From: Halococcus hamelinensis 100A6
GTDB lineage: Archaea; Halobacteriota; Halobacteria; Halobacteriales; Halococcaceae
Assembly: GCF_000336675.1 (NCBI RefSeq)
Contig: NZ_AOMB01000003.1
Location: 1-64,000, forward strand
Reading direction: 5' to 3'
Length of the DNA stretch: 64,000 nucleotides
Position 1 is the stretch's first letter; each line of letters starts with the position of its first letter. The notes under the pieces are model-generated. The model was not told where the DNA came from, searched no databases, and was given only the letters and a program-made list of their open reading frames with translations. Below are positions 8,095 to 17,605 of this stretch, one piece after another. The position numbers and the translations under genes were made by a program.

Positions 8095-9000
8095 ATGAGT
8101 CGATCGTTATCACCTATTGCGGGATTCTTGTACCTGATGAAAGGAGCTATCCGGTGGCTCTTCTATGCCAACAAAGAAGAAGTAGACTCGAAATTCAGGG
8201 AACAGATCAACTGGGAAAAAGCGAAAGTGAGATCAATGTGGCTCCTACTTTCACTCATACCCATATCTTTTGCTTATGAAATAGTCTTTTGCGGATTGTT
8301 TGAATCATTTCCAGTATTCTTTGGAGCAATACATGAATCACTACTCCGCGACGGAGAATGCGCGCGGTTTCTGAACAAGGACTACTTAAGCGCAGCAACG
8401 ACCTTTTCCTATTCTCTAAGTGCGTTTTTACTCGTTGCTGTCGCCGTAGTCTTTTCTGGCCAGCAGCGAGTGAAATCGAGTAATAAAGATGGGTCAGAAA
8501 GCGGCGGTGGTGGCGGGTCTAGTGATGATTCTGGTGGAGAAGACTATTCATTCTTTTTTGACCTTCCAAATCCGTTTTATGAGAGAGAAGCAGAAGATTC
8601 TGGGACTGAAAATGAAATAGAACAGATTCAGATCTTCAGAGTGTTCGGTCAGCTACAGGGCACTTCAGGAGGGTCAGACTCACCGAATGGTAACGGAGAC
8701 GACGACGGTGGAGAAGATAACGGCGATGACGAGCGGCGAAACTTCAATAGGCGACTCCAGCGAGCACTGGCATATTCTATATCCGCCTCATTGCTTGGAG
8801 TTCTCATCACAACACTCCTTCCGCTTCCAGTGTTGTTTGTTCATGACCTCCCGCGGGTGGTATCGGGCCCAGTATCTCTCATAAGTAATGTCGGGTATGC
8901 GTTCCTAACGCACGTGTTCACATTCATCTTTCTTGGGATGGTGTGGACTTCGGTAGAGCTGATCGAACTCTTAGACACCAGCTCAGATACAGACAAATAG
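8095..9000 (+). CDS. Multi-spanning membrane protein of unknown function
   Basis: 301 residues. Two membrane helices lie in the N-terminal part (MWLLLSLIPISFAYEIVFCG; a second near SLSAFLLVAVAVVFSG). A long hydrophilic loop rich in Gly, Ser, Asp and Asn follows (residues about 135-215, with a GGGGGSSDDSGGED linker). Two further helices sit near the C-terminus (ISASLLGVLITTLLPLPVLF; FLTHVFTFIFLGMVWTSVEL). AT-rich relative to the restriction genes, as is the membrane protein at 6095. It follows the restriction locus on the same strand after 118 nt. No family was recognised; a role as membrane effector is only a guess. Confidence 0.65.
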   Translation: MSRSLSPIAGFLYLMKGAIRWLFYANKEEVDSKFREQINWEKAKVRSMWLLLSLIPISFAYEIVFCGLFESFPVFFGAIHESLLRDGECARFLNKDYLSAATTFSYSLSAFLLVAVAVVFSGQQRVKSSNKDGSESGGGGGSSDDSGGEDYSFFFDLPNPFYEREAEDSGTENEIEQIQIFRVFGQLQGTSGGSDSPNGNGDDDGGEDNGDDERRNFNRRLQRALAYSISASLLGVLITTLLPLPVLFVHDLPRVVSGPVSLISNVGYAFLTHVFTFIFLGMVWTSVELIELLDTSSDTDK

Positions 9001-9016
9001 AGTATGTCGATGAATC

Positions 9017-9604
9017 TCAGTACGTCAGGTAGTAGGCCTCGACGATCTCGTCCTGGGCGGTCCGCACGTACCTCGACACGCGGTGGTCGCTCCAGGTTTC
9101 CTCGCCAACGATCTCCTCACTCTTTTCGAGGCCCCAGTACTCCTCCTGGAGACACTAGCAGTACTCCAATTTGATCTGCCTCATCGTCTTCGGCTGTAGG
9201 TTGCCGTGCATATTCCGAATTTGGTACCAGTTCACGACCTCGTCTTGGAACTCTTTCAGGATGGGGCGCATCTCGATGTAGCGCTTGAGTGAGAGCTCGC
9301 GCTCGCGGCAGAGCTCGGCGAGATACCCCGAAGCATACACCCACCACCACTGGTCATCCTTCGCCCGATGCAACTCACCGAACCCCACTAAGACACTGGC
9401 AGCCGCCCAGGTATCGGGACCGCTCAAGCCGAGTTCGTCCTGGAGGTTGCTGTGAGAGATCATCGGCTGCTCGCCGTCGTAGACGCGGGCGTACGCGGCG
9501 GAGATGTCTTCGAGGGTGGTGGCGTACTCCTCGGCGAAGTCACGAAGCTCGTCGAGTTCCTCGATGAACAGCGCCCGGCCCTCTTTCTGCTTGTGAACCC
9601 ACAT
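9017..9604 (-). pseudogene. Hypothetical gene interrupted by an in-frame TAG
   Basis: Reading from the ATG at 9604 gives 149 residues (MWVHKQKEGRALFIEELDEL) up to a TAG at 9155-9157. The same frame then continues for about 45 codons with clean coding character (CLQEEYWGLEKSEEIVGEE, later SRYVRTAQDEIVEAYYLTY) to a TGA at 9017-9019. The acidic, Trp/Tyr-containing tail matches the composition of the upstream part, so the TAG looks like a recent nonsense mutation or base error in a gene of about 195 codons. No family was recognised. The gene is divergent from the helicase-nuclease operon that starts at 9.7 kb. Confidence 0.65.
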
Positions 9605-9720
9605 ATGAAATTATCGACGTTACTAATACGCTCTCTTAGGAGAGAAAGACGATTTTATCAAGTACCAACTATCTATTTAAGGGGAATACTTTTTGGGGTC
9701 CCCCGATGTTGATGTATCAA
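9605..9720. promoter_or_regulatory. Divergent promoter region of the helicase-nuclease operon
   Basis: AT-rich 116-base gap between two divergent genes. A TATA-like run (ctatttaagg) near 9669-9678 sits upstream of the ATG at 9721 and could serve as the archaeal promoter of the three-gene operon. No ribosome-binding site is obvious. A short imperfect inverted pair (ctctcttaggagag) lies near 9632-9645. Confidence 0.4.
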
Positions 9721-11928
9721 ATGGTTACTGATAATCCATCTACCGAAAAATTCTATGCACTCGATTTCTTGCCGTCTCCACTTGCTGACCAATTCGCTGC
9801 CGCTTACAAGGAACTTCTCGAGGACCACAATTCCCGTGAAATTCTTGTCCTGAAACGTATTCCATGCAATCTGGACGCACTTGCTGATCATATTCAGAAT
9901 ACTCTCGGACTTATGATTCGTCCCGACGTCCAATCACTACCGCAGCATGCTTCCCATGTCGTCGAACTCAATGATCCAGATATTGATCGGCTGGCTTACG
10001 AACAACGTATCGAACTGCTCGGCGACGTCATCGAATCTACGGATTGGGAAACGCTCATTGATGAGGCAACAACCCGGTTCGACAATGTACGGTGGCCCGA
10101 CAACTACCAGCGAGCAGACGTCATCGAGTTCTTGCAGATCGCCAGCGAACAGGATAGTTTTGGTCGGGACGTTGGACAAGTTCTTCTCGAGGCCACCCGG
10201 CAAGGGGGGTTCAGCCCCCCGAACGACGATGCGGAACGACACATCCTGACCGCGGCACTTGCCTGTCTCAACGATCTGTTTCATGACCGGCTGGATAGCC
10301 ACGGCTTAGTCGAACGGGCAAACATTGTCCCCCGCGCCACGGACGCCCTGCAGGACGACACCACCTACAGTCACGCGGCCTCTGAGTTCAAAGCAATCCT
10401 CGCCCTCGAATTCGAAGAATACACGGTAAACGATCGCCAGTACCTCGCCCAACTCGCCAACGATGCGGACCTGATCGCGATCGGTGAACGCAATGCCAGT
10501 ATTCAACGGGTCAAGACCGAGCCAGGTGAACTGGACGACCTCCGTGATGGCTGTGTCATTGATTTTGATCTCGGTGACCCCGCAATACTCGACGAAGCTG
10601 GGGGAGCCTATCGCTCCGATACGGATCCGGGACAAATCGCCTCATATCTGGCAACCGGTACCGAACCCATGGACAGCGTCTCCGCCGTTCACCTCCACGA
10701 ATCCACCTTTCGAGACCAGATCAGTGCTGTCGCCAACGAAGTCGAATATCTCCGACACGGCACCGACGCAGAATACGGCGACTTCGCCGTCGTCGTGAAT
10801 GATCTTGGTGACCGGCTGTCAGAAGCCCGCCGCCATCTCCGGGCTGCCGGCCTACCAACCAAGACCGTGGGCGCACCCGCGCTCGCTGAAGACCCGGCTG
10901 TCACCGAGCTCTACGCCTTCGTACAGTTCCTTCTGAATCGCGATACGGAGGCTGAGTCCTGGCTGACCGCCCGGCTTGAGGGGTTCTCACCTGACTTCGC
11001 CGAAGCCTGTAACACAGGACCGATCGAGCACCGGCTCAACCGGTGGATCGTCAACACCGATCTGAAAGAGCGCATCGCTGCCGGTAAGAGCCATATCGAG
11101 ATGCAGGAACAGTTCCAGAACATCGAGCGGGTGACCGATCTTGCTCGGTTCATCGACCAGACCACTCTGCTGGACAGCGACTTACCCACCTTCAAACATG
11201 TGCTGGAGCGGGCGATACGTTTTGACGCGGCATACACACATACGATCGAAACCTCCCCCCAAATGTATGGCGTGACGGTGACCGACATCCAGGGCATCAA
11301 ACATGAGGCTTATAATACGGTATTCCTGTTAGGCGTGGTGGACGATGAGTATCCCGGCGGGGAGCGGTTGACACCGTTGTTCCCAAAACCATGGCTTATG
11401 GACATGCCGGACTACCCGGCGCTCACCGAGGTCGATGACGACACGGTCGACGCCACGTACGGAACCTTCACCGGGGAGCGGTCCACCAGTGCCTTCGACG
11501 CGTATTACCACCATCGGGAACGCCGCAAACTGGCGCTTGGTGCCCGGGCCGCGACGGACCACCTGTACTTCTGTACATATGATTCGCAGGATAATGGACT
11601 GGGCCGGGCGTACAATCCGTCGCGTTACCTCTACCGTTTGAAGGATCAGGATTGGAGTGTATTCAACGACCTGTCGATGGAAAGTGATGACCGGCCAATC
11701 CAGACACGGGAGAAAGTGGCCGAATACATCCTTGATCAGCCGTGGGGCGAGCTCGAGGGCATCGTGAACGCCGCGCATACCGGTCAAACAGCGGAGATCG
11801 AGGACACTGAGGAAGTGTTCGGAGTCATCCAGGGGCTACTGTCGGAAGACGACGTGGACCCCGTCTTCGCCGACGCAGTCGCCAGTCAATTTGCCATAGC
11901 CCGCGGAGAGGTGATGCACAGTGACTGA
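9721..11928 (+). CDS. AddB/RexB-like inactive helicase subunit
   Basis: A 735-residue protein that I read as the AddB-like partner of the helicase-nuclease encoded downstream. The UvrD-like C-terminal half is visible: VVNDLGDRLSEARRHLRAAGLP near residues 355-380 resembles the start of helicase domain 2, and the segment VTDIQGIKHEAYNTVFLLGV near residue 520, followed by DDEYPG, corresponds to the region of motif V. No GxxxxGK(S/T) Walker A is present, so ATP hydrolysis is not expected; AddB-type subunits often serve as scaffolds. The nuclease domain that ends AddB is absent and appears as the next gene. ATG at 9721 was preferred over those at 9706 and 9712. Stop overlaps the next start by 8 nt. 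Confidence 0.65.
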   Translation: MVTDNPSTEKFYALDFLPSPLADQFAAAYKELLEDHNSREILVLKRIPCNLDALADHIQNTLGLMIRPDVQSLPQHASHVVELNDPDIDRLAYEQRIELLGDVIESTDWETLIDEATTRFDNVRWPDNYQRADVIEFLQIASEQDSFGRDVGQVLLEATRQGGFSPPNDDAERHILTAALACLNDLFHDRLDSHGLVERANIVPRATDALQDDTTYSHAASEFKAILALEFEEYTVNDRQYLAQLANDADLIAIGERNASIQRVKTEPGELDDLRDGCVIDFDLGDPAILDEAGGAYRSDTDPGQIASYLATGTEPMDSVSAVHLHESTFRDQISAVANEVEYLRHGTDAEYGDFAVVVNDLGDRLSEARRHLRAAGLPTKTVGAPALAEDPAVTELYAFVQFLLNRDTEAESWLTARLEGFSPDFAEACNTGPIEHRLNRWIVNTDLKERIAAGKSHIEMQEQFQNIERVTDLARFIDQTTLLDSDLPTFKHVLERAIRFDAAYTHTIETSPQMYGVTVTDIQGIKHEAYNTVFLLGVVDDEYPGGERLTPLFPKPWLMDMPDYPALTEVDDDTVDATYGTFTGERSTSAFDAYYHHRERRKLALGARAATDHLYFCTYDSQDNGLGRAYNPSRYLYRLKDQDWSVFNDLSMESDDRPIQTREKVAEYILDQPWGELEGIVNAAHTGQTAEIEDTEEVFGVIQGLLSEDDVDPVFADAVASQFAIARGEVMHSD

Positions 11929-12865
11929 CCCGTACATGGCGCAAGAGCTGACGACATTCCTCGTGTGTCCACGGAAGTACGAGTTCGAGCACGTTACCGA
12001 GTTGGCCGGAGAGACGCGGCGGAACCAAGATCTATTCCAGAAGCTGCTCCGGAAGTCGATTTGCACCGGGTATAGTGAAGCCCAGAGTAACGGTGGGGAT
12101 CCTCGTGACGCGGCGATGGCGGCGCTTTACTCGACGTGGGGACTGTATGCCGGTGCGACAGACCATCATTCGTCGCAGCAGGAATCCACGGAGAAGACTC
12201 GGGCCGAGGCCGGGATAGAGGCCTACTTTGATGCGGTCGGGACCACGCATCTTGACCAAATTGAACAGGCGGCCACCGTCTGTGGTGCGCCGGTGGTCGG
12301 CCCCGATATCACGTTGACTGCGGAGATCCAGGGGCAGCAGGTCGGGGTGGATGTGGATTATATCATGGCCGATGATAGCCGGATCGTGGGTGTGCGGCTG
12401 ACGGATCGGATGTGGATAAACAACGTCCCTAATGAATCCGATGATGAAATTGTCGAGGAGCATCTCGATCAGGGTGATTATGAGCCTGAAAAAGTGGGGT
12501 CGGTGATCGCTGCCCGGATTGCTGAAGAAGCACTTAGCCAGTACGGTAGTAACGGGAACGGAACAGGGCTAATGTATCTGAGTGTGATGGAGGACACGTT
12601 TGAGACAGACGGTAGGTGCGAGGCAGTAACCGACCGACGGCAGATGGGCCTGTTTCTTGCGGACAGACGTCAGACGGTGGATGATGCAATCGCGTGGATG
12701 GTCGGAAACATTGCCAACGAGAGGTACAGTCCTGAGGAAGTGTTTGACGAGCAAAATTTCTGGGACGGCGACTTTCAGCAAGTAGTTGAAAATACGTGCC
12801 GGTACTGTTCACATGCTGCGGGCTGTCAGGAAGCGATCCGTCGGGAGGTGAAGTTCGATGTCTAA
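11921..12865 (+). CDS. Cas4/AddB-type Fe-S PD-(D/E)XK domain protein, nuclease residues degenerate
   Basis: 314 residues from a GTG at 11921. One Cys near the N-terminus (FLVCPRKYEFEH, residues about 13-24) and three near the C-terminus (CRYCSHAAGC) form the four-Cys pattern that holds a [4Fe-4S] cluster in AddB, Cas4 and related nucleases. Between them a strand pair (VGVDVDYIMADDSRIVGVRL) occupies the position of the D...(D/E)xK catalytic motif, but the second part reads GVRLTD rather than DYK, so activity is doubtful. It is coupled by 8-nt overlaps to the genes on both sides. It looks like the detached C-terminal domain of AddB, kept as a structural or DNA-binding part. Confidence 0.65.
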   Translation: MTDPYMAQELTTFLVCPRKYEFEHVTELAGETRRNQDLFQKLLRKSICTGYSEAQSNGGDPRDAAMAALYSTWGLYAGATDHHSSQQESTEKTRAEAGIEAYFDAVGTTHLDQIEQAATVCGAPVVGPDITLTAEIQGQQVGVDVDYIMADDSRIVGVRLTDRMWINNVPNESDDEIVEEHLDQGDYEPEKVGSVIAARIAEEALSQYGSNGNGTGLMYLSVMEDTFETDGRCEAVTDRRQMGLFLADRRQTVDDAIAWMVGNIANERYSPEEVFDEQNFWDGDFQQVVENTCRYCSHAAGCQEAIRREVKFDV

Positions 12866-15800
12866 ATTGGGGTCATCAGACGGTCCGACACCGAAAGGTG
12901 GACAGAAAGATGTTCTTGACGCCGAGAACGGATGTGTCAGAGTCGACGCTGGTGCGGGTACCGGGAAAACCACAACGATGCGGTGGCGGATCGAACAGAT
13001 GCTTACTGCGGCTGATGCCCCGTCGTCGGACCGGGTGCTAGTCCTAACATTCGCGAATGAAGCGGCGGGCTCAATCCAGGAAAGTATCACGGAAGCGGAG
13101 CAGCTGTCCATCGACCAAGCGTACAACGTCGATGTCTACACCTACCACTCGTTCTGCAACCGTCTTGTTTCCGAGTATGCCTACATTCTCGGGGCAGATC
13201 CTGACTTTGATGTGATCACTAAAGACCAGCGGTACCGCATCATCGAGTCACTGATCACTGAACACAACTATCAGTATGTCTCACAGCGGCAGAATGATTC
13301 CGAGGCCGTGGTCAAGCAAGCGCGGAACTACATCCGAGATATGCGGCAAGAAGCCATAACCCCGGGAATGATCAATAATTTTCTACCACCGAGATCTACA
13401 GTAGGTGAGCTCAAACAGCTTGTCGTAAATTTGGAACAATCAGCGGCCCAGGTGTTTGATCCGGATAGTCTCATTCCCGATGACTTTGAGGCTGGCGAGA
13501 CACAGATTGCATCTAGTCTGGCGGAGTACCGGGAAGCACTCGCTCATTGGCAGCAAGCCGCGGAGCACCAATCGGGGGAAATATGGAGTACAGTTGAGTC
13601 ATACCTTGATTTCCTGGAGCTGTGGACGGAAATGGTGGAAGCACTCGTCCATGAAGACTCGCCTATGGCGTACAATTTCCTTCCCCATGCGTTGTTCCAG
13701 AGCGGTATCAACAGCTACTGGTGGACAGATTTGAAACAGACGCCGTTCGGGCATCTCAAATCCTATATCACGGTGCTCGAAGAGATGCACCAGCTTCAGG
13801 AGATCTATCAGGATTATGTGGATGAACTCGAGTTCCGTGGAGCATTGGATTTTGATGGGCTCATCAACAGAGCAGACATGCTAATAAATGATTCGCAGGT
13901 AAGTGCTGAAATCCGCAGTCGTTGGGACTACGTCTACTGTGACGAATTTCAGGATACGGACGACGTCCAGATGGATGTCGTGACAGGTTTGTATCAGAAT
14001 GATGGCACGCAGCTGCTTGCTATTGGTGATGTCGATCAGGCAATCTATGGCTGGCGTGGTGCAAATCCTGATGGATTAAACGAGTTGGGAGACCACTTTG
14101 AAGACGATAACCGGATTGATATGCAGCTGAACTTCCGGTCAGAACAAGAGATCCTGGAAGTGGCAAACCAGTGCGGCGGCTACGATTCGAAAGACTTGGT
14201 CTCTGACAACTGCGAGACCGAGACAGATGACGGTGAGGCCTATGTTACACGGGATGAAGACGACGAGGCCCGAGTAGCTCTTGTCAACGGGAATAAGACA
14301 CAGCAGACGACCGCGCAAGAAGTTGCGACAACCATTTCGCAGCTACTAGAAAACGGATTCAACGATATTGAAGGTCGATCATTAGGTGATATTGCGGTAG
14401 TCGTGCGGAGAAACAGGCAGGCCCGAGACGTGGCAGCGAGCCTCCGGAACCGGCAGATCCCGTACCGGGTTGATGGGTCCAGTGAATCGGTGCTAAAATC
14501 GGGTGTTCAGACTATTCTCTCGTATTTCCGGACTCTTGTCGATCCGGATGCGGATATCCATCTTCGTCGGGTACTGATGCTGGTATACCGCGTAACTGAC
14601 ACGGACCTGAAAGCACTCGAGACCGCTCCGGCTGACTCGCTATACGACGCGGTAATGAACCATGACGATATCGGCAGCCTCTTCCTCGATGAGCCGGAGC
14701 GGGTGGACCGGGCACAAAACGATATCGACGAACTGCATGAGCTCAAGGACAGCCATTCACTGCCGTATTTCTACAGTGCGTTTCTCGACACAACGGCTGT
14801 TGAATGGTATTTGAAGGAAGACGATCGTGCGCAGATGGACCGGATCAAGAAGTTCATCGAAGCGTATGAGAGCGATAACGTGCTCCGCCGGTTCTCCGAG
14901 GGCTTCGTTGACAGCTTGGAACGATCGCTGAAAGGAAGCGATGACGTCGGAGTCGGAATCGGATCCCAGTCAGAGGACAAGGTCAATATTATGACGGTTC
15001 ACCAGGCCAAGGGCCTCCAGTTTGACACGGTGCTGTTCCCCTATCTGGAGGATACTGAGTGGCTATCAATGAACTGTCCCTCGTGGGCATCGCCAGAGGA
15101 TGCGGCGTGGAATGCCCACCGGTACAGCTCGATTATTCGGTCGCTGAAGGATGAGGAGTTCACTCATCCCTTGGCGGAGTCACTATACCAAGAGGAACAG
15201 GAGGAACACTGGCGTACGTTCCACGTTGGTGTAACGCGTGCCGAATCACTGCTTGTCCTCTTTAGCCAGCCACCAGAGGAATACGATGACTGGAAAAAAT
15301 CGGTATCATACTTGCGGCGACAGTGTATCCGAGCGTCAGGCCCAACAAATTCACCGGAGCAACTCCTCATAGATGTGTTTCCGGATGTCGATACCCCATG
15401 GTCGCCCGAACAGCCAAAGATGCGACTGTGGAATACTGTGCAAGCTACCTTCGAGAAGGTACAGGAGCAGTATCCACACACGGTTATAGATCTGTCTGAT
15501 GCGGTGTCGGAGGCTGCCGATGCAACGCCGGGTACGATCACTTACTACAACAAGTATGAGGATAAACTGAACATCGAGCAGGCGACCGATGAGATCCATG
15601 AGTTGGGGCGGGATATCTTCGAGGAGAACCTGACACCTCAAGACTCCGCTGAGACCGATATCTATCCCACGTCGCTGTCGTTCGAGGACGGCGCGAAGCT
15701 CCCGGTGCAGCACAGCCACACATCGCTGGAGACGTACTCAGACTGTCCGCGACGCCACCTACTAGACCACGTGCTCTACGGCTTCGATGATCCAATGCCG

Positions 15801-16487
15801 GCAGACGCGGCGATCGGCCGGTCAGATGAACCGAGCTGGCGGAAAGTCGGGGACGTGTTCCATGCTGTAGCGGAGGAAGCCTTCTACCAGAACCACACCG
15901 CTGAGAACGAATGGCTGGCTATCTGTGACCGGGTCGTACGAGCCCGGGATCTGGAATCGGTACGTTCCGAGGTCGAAGAGTGTATTCACCGACTGTTCGG
16001 GACAGATCTGTTGGCATGGGACCCTATTGCCGCCGAACTTCCGTTCGAAGTGACGGGTGTTCCAGGTGTTGACGGTCCGGTCGTCGGCTATATCGATTCA
16101 GTGCGACGGGTACCGGACAAAGGTCTCGCGGTTCTAGATTACAAGACGACGTTCGACAAGCGGGATATCGCGTCCTCATCACAGCTCTTACTGTATCTCC
16201 GGGCCTGTGAGGAGTTGTTTGATGAACCGGTGAACTGGGCCGGATACGTATATGTCGGTGAAGCTGGCGGTACCTCTGGCGAAATCGACTTGATCTCCCG
16301 CGATGAATTCGAGGGTGGCTGGGATGACGTTATAGATATGTTACAGAGTGCGGATTCACCGTCATGGAAAGCGAAGCCTGGGTCGCATTGTCAGCATTGT
16401 ACACACCGGTCACTGGGCTGTGCGCCGGACGAATATGCATATGACAACGAGTTTGTGATCGACAGCGGAGGCTCAAAATCTCATTAA
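12858..16487 (+). CDS. AddA/RecB-like UvrD-family helicase with C-terminal PD-(D/E)XK nuclease
   Basis: A 1209-residue ATP-dependent helicase-nuclease. Superfamily 1 motifs appear in order: Walker A GAGTGKTTT (about residues 31-39), Walker B CDEFQDTDD (about 358-366), GDVDQAIYGWRGA (about 390), VHQAKGLQFDTVLFP (about 711-725) and GVTRAESLL (about 790). The C-terminal nuclease carries one Cys at 961 (SDCPRRH), GYIDSV then VLDYKTTFDK (about 1070-1100, intact D...DxK), QLLLYLRA, and a CQHCTHRSLGC cluster near 1178, so an Fe-S nuclease is expected. It starts within the last codons of the previous gene. In bacteria such complexes process double-strand breaks and degrade foreign linear DNA. Confidence 0.85.
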   Translation: MSKLGSSDGPTPKGGQKDVLDAENGCVRVDAGAGTGKTTTMRWRIEQMLTAADAPSSDRVLVLTFANEAAGSIQESITEAEQLSIDQAYNVDVYTYHSFCNRLVSEYAYILGADPDFDVITKDQRYRIIESLITEHNYQYVSQRQNDSEAVVKQARNYIRDMRQEAITPGMINNFLPPRSTVGELKQLVVNLEQSAAQVFDPDSLIPDDFEAGETQIASSLAEYREALAHWQQAAEHQSGEIWSTVESYLDFLELWTEMVEALVHEDSPMAYNFLPHALFQSGINSYWWTDLKQTPFGHLKSYITVLEEMHQLQEIYQDYVDELEFRGALDFDGLINRADMLINDSQVSAEIRSRWDYVYCDEFQDTDDVQMDVVTGLYQNDGTQLLAIGDVDQAIYGWRGANPDGLNELGDHFEDDNRIDMQLNFRSEQEILEVANQCGGYDSKDLVSDNCETETDDGEAYVTRDEDDEARVALVNGNKTQQTTAQEVATTISQLLENGFNDIEGRSLGDIAVVVRRNRQARDVAASLRNRQIPYRVDGSSESVLKSGVQTILSYFRTLVDPDADIHLRRVLMLVYRVTDTDLKALETAPADSLYDAVMNHDDIGSLFLDEPERVDRAQNDIDELHELKDSHSLPYFYSAFLDTTAVEWYLKEDDRAQMDRIKKFIEAYESDNVLRRFSEGFVDSLERSLKGSDDVGVGIGSQSEDKVNIMTVHQAKGLQFDTVLFPYLEDTEWLSMNCPSWASPEDAAWNAHRYSSIIRSLKDEEFTHPLAESLYQEEQEEHWRTFHVGVTRAESLLVLFSQPPEEYDDWKKSVSYLRRQCIRASGPTNSPEQLLIDVFPDVDTPWSPEQPKMRLWNTVQATFEKVQEQYPHTVIDLSDAVSEAADATPGTITYYNKYEDKLNIEQATDEIHELGRDIFEENLTPQDSAETDIYPTSLSFEDGAKLPVQHSHTSLETYSDCPRRHLLDHVLYGFDDPMPADAAIGRSDEPSWRKVGDVFHAVAEEAFYQNHTAENEWLAICDRVVRARDLESVRSEVEECIHRLFGTDLLAWDPIAAELPFEVTGVPGVDGPVVGYIDSVRRVPDKGLAVLDYKTTFDKRDIASSSQLLLYLRACEELFDEPVNWAGYVYVGEAGGTSGEIDLISRDEFEGGWDDVIDMLQSADSPSWKAKPGSHCQHCTHRSLGCAPDEYAYDNEFVIDSGGSKSH

Positions 16488-16531
16488 ACGAGTTAGGTGA
16501 AAGGGCTGCTTGGTCGATTGATGCGCTTGGG

Positions 16532-17437
16532 TCAAGGAGTCAGCGAGTTCAACACCAGCACGTTGCTTGGGTCCTCCGCGAGGTCGGGACGCTGACTTCG
16601 TGGGAGGTCGTGAGCCAAGTCTAGCAACACGTCTTCTTGGATCCTGGTCAGTGTGCACTCATTCCCGTATCGGTCGAATACCTCCGTTCAGAAGGCATCG
16701 CTCACTGCGATTTCGGACGCCTCGTAGGGCCTGAGTCGACCGCTCTGGTCGAGTGATTCACCCGGTTGGCCACTGAGCGACGGTCCCCGTTCGGACCAAG
16801 CTTGCCAAACGTCCGGTGCTCCACTATCGTCGTTCTGTTGGGCTCGCTCGTGAAGCCACGCAACCGGGACAACGCTGGTGTTGAGGATCGACAGGTGAAA
16901 CTAGTAGTTCGGGACCTGTGTCCCGCTCGCTGTATAGTATGACCGAACTTCGAGGTGGTTGGGAACGCAGAGGCCACAGAACTCAACCACGCCCGATTCG
17001 GGCTTGCGGAACACGAGGATGGGCGGAACCTCCTCACGCTGGCCGGCCGTAGCGCTCTCGAAGGCGGATTTGATTTTCCGATTCTGTATGAACTCGTCGT
17101 ACGGGTTCGAAGCTTTTGCGTCTCCCCAGTAGCTAATATGGCCAGTGTTGATGGCAAGCGTATCCTCCAAGGGGTCGTCCTGTTGGGAGATCCCGCTGTC
17201 GTTCGAGACGAGGACGAGAGCCGCAGGCACGTCCGAACGGTCCGCAGTGAGGTAGCGAATCCCACGTGTTCTTGATACCACTGTCGAGTGGACCGCGAAT
17301 CCACCGCAAGAACTGGTCTTCGGACCTGCGGTAGCTTCCAGTGTCGTGGTATCGATCACCAACCCGAAATTCGCGTCGCATGGTATCACGATAATGGCCC
17401 CTATCAGGGGATAGCTCTCTGGGTGACGCAGGTTGCT
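16532..17437 (-). pseudogene. Decayed HNH endonuclease gene
   Basis: One frame on the minus strand stays coding-like for about 300 codons but is cut by stops. An open segment (about 17437 to 16904; MIPCDANFGLVIDTTTLEA, YLTADRSDVPAALVLVSNDS) ends in TAG at 16901. The frame resumes as FHLSILNTSVVPVAWLHERA, meets TGA at 16688, continues as DRYGNECTLTRIQEDVLLDL-AHDLPRSQ-DLAEDPSNVLVLNSL, and ends in TGA at 16532. The last part fits an HNH core: Cys, then Leu-Leu-x-Leu-Ala-His, then Asp-Pro-Ser-Asn. The final His-x-x-Phe-Asp stretch is lost. I infer an inactivated HNH nuclease, possibly restriction-type. Confidence 0.7.
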
Positions 17438-17605
17438 CTATGGATAAGACGGGCCTCAGTACATCAGATGAACTATCGCTGGCACACGACACATACGGGA
17501 CAGAAATGAGAGTCACTGTCTTCTCCACCGGAGAACCGATCGCGAATACTGTAACTTCTCAACGCCACCGAACGACTATACCGCAACTACTGCACTAATA
17601 AAACG

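Noticed and set aside
9155-9157. TAG read as pyrrolysine
   Set aside because: Haloarchaea are not known to use pyrrolysine in ordinary genes and no pyl genes were seen; a nonsense mutation or base error is simpler.
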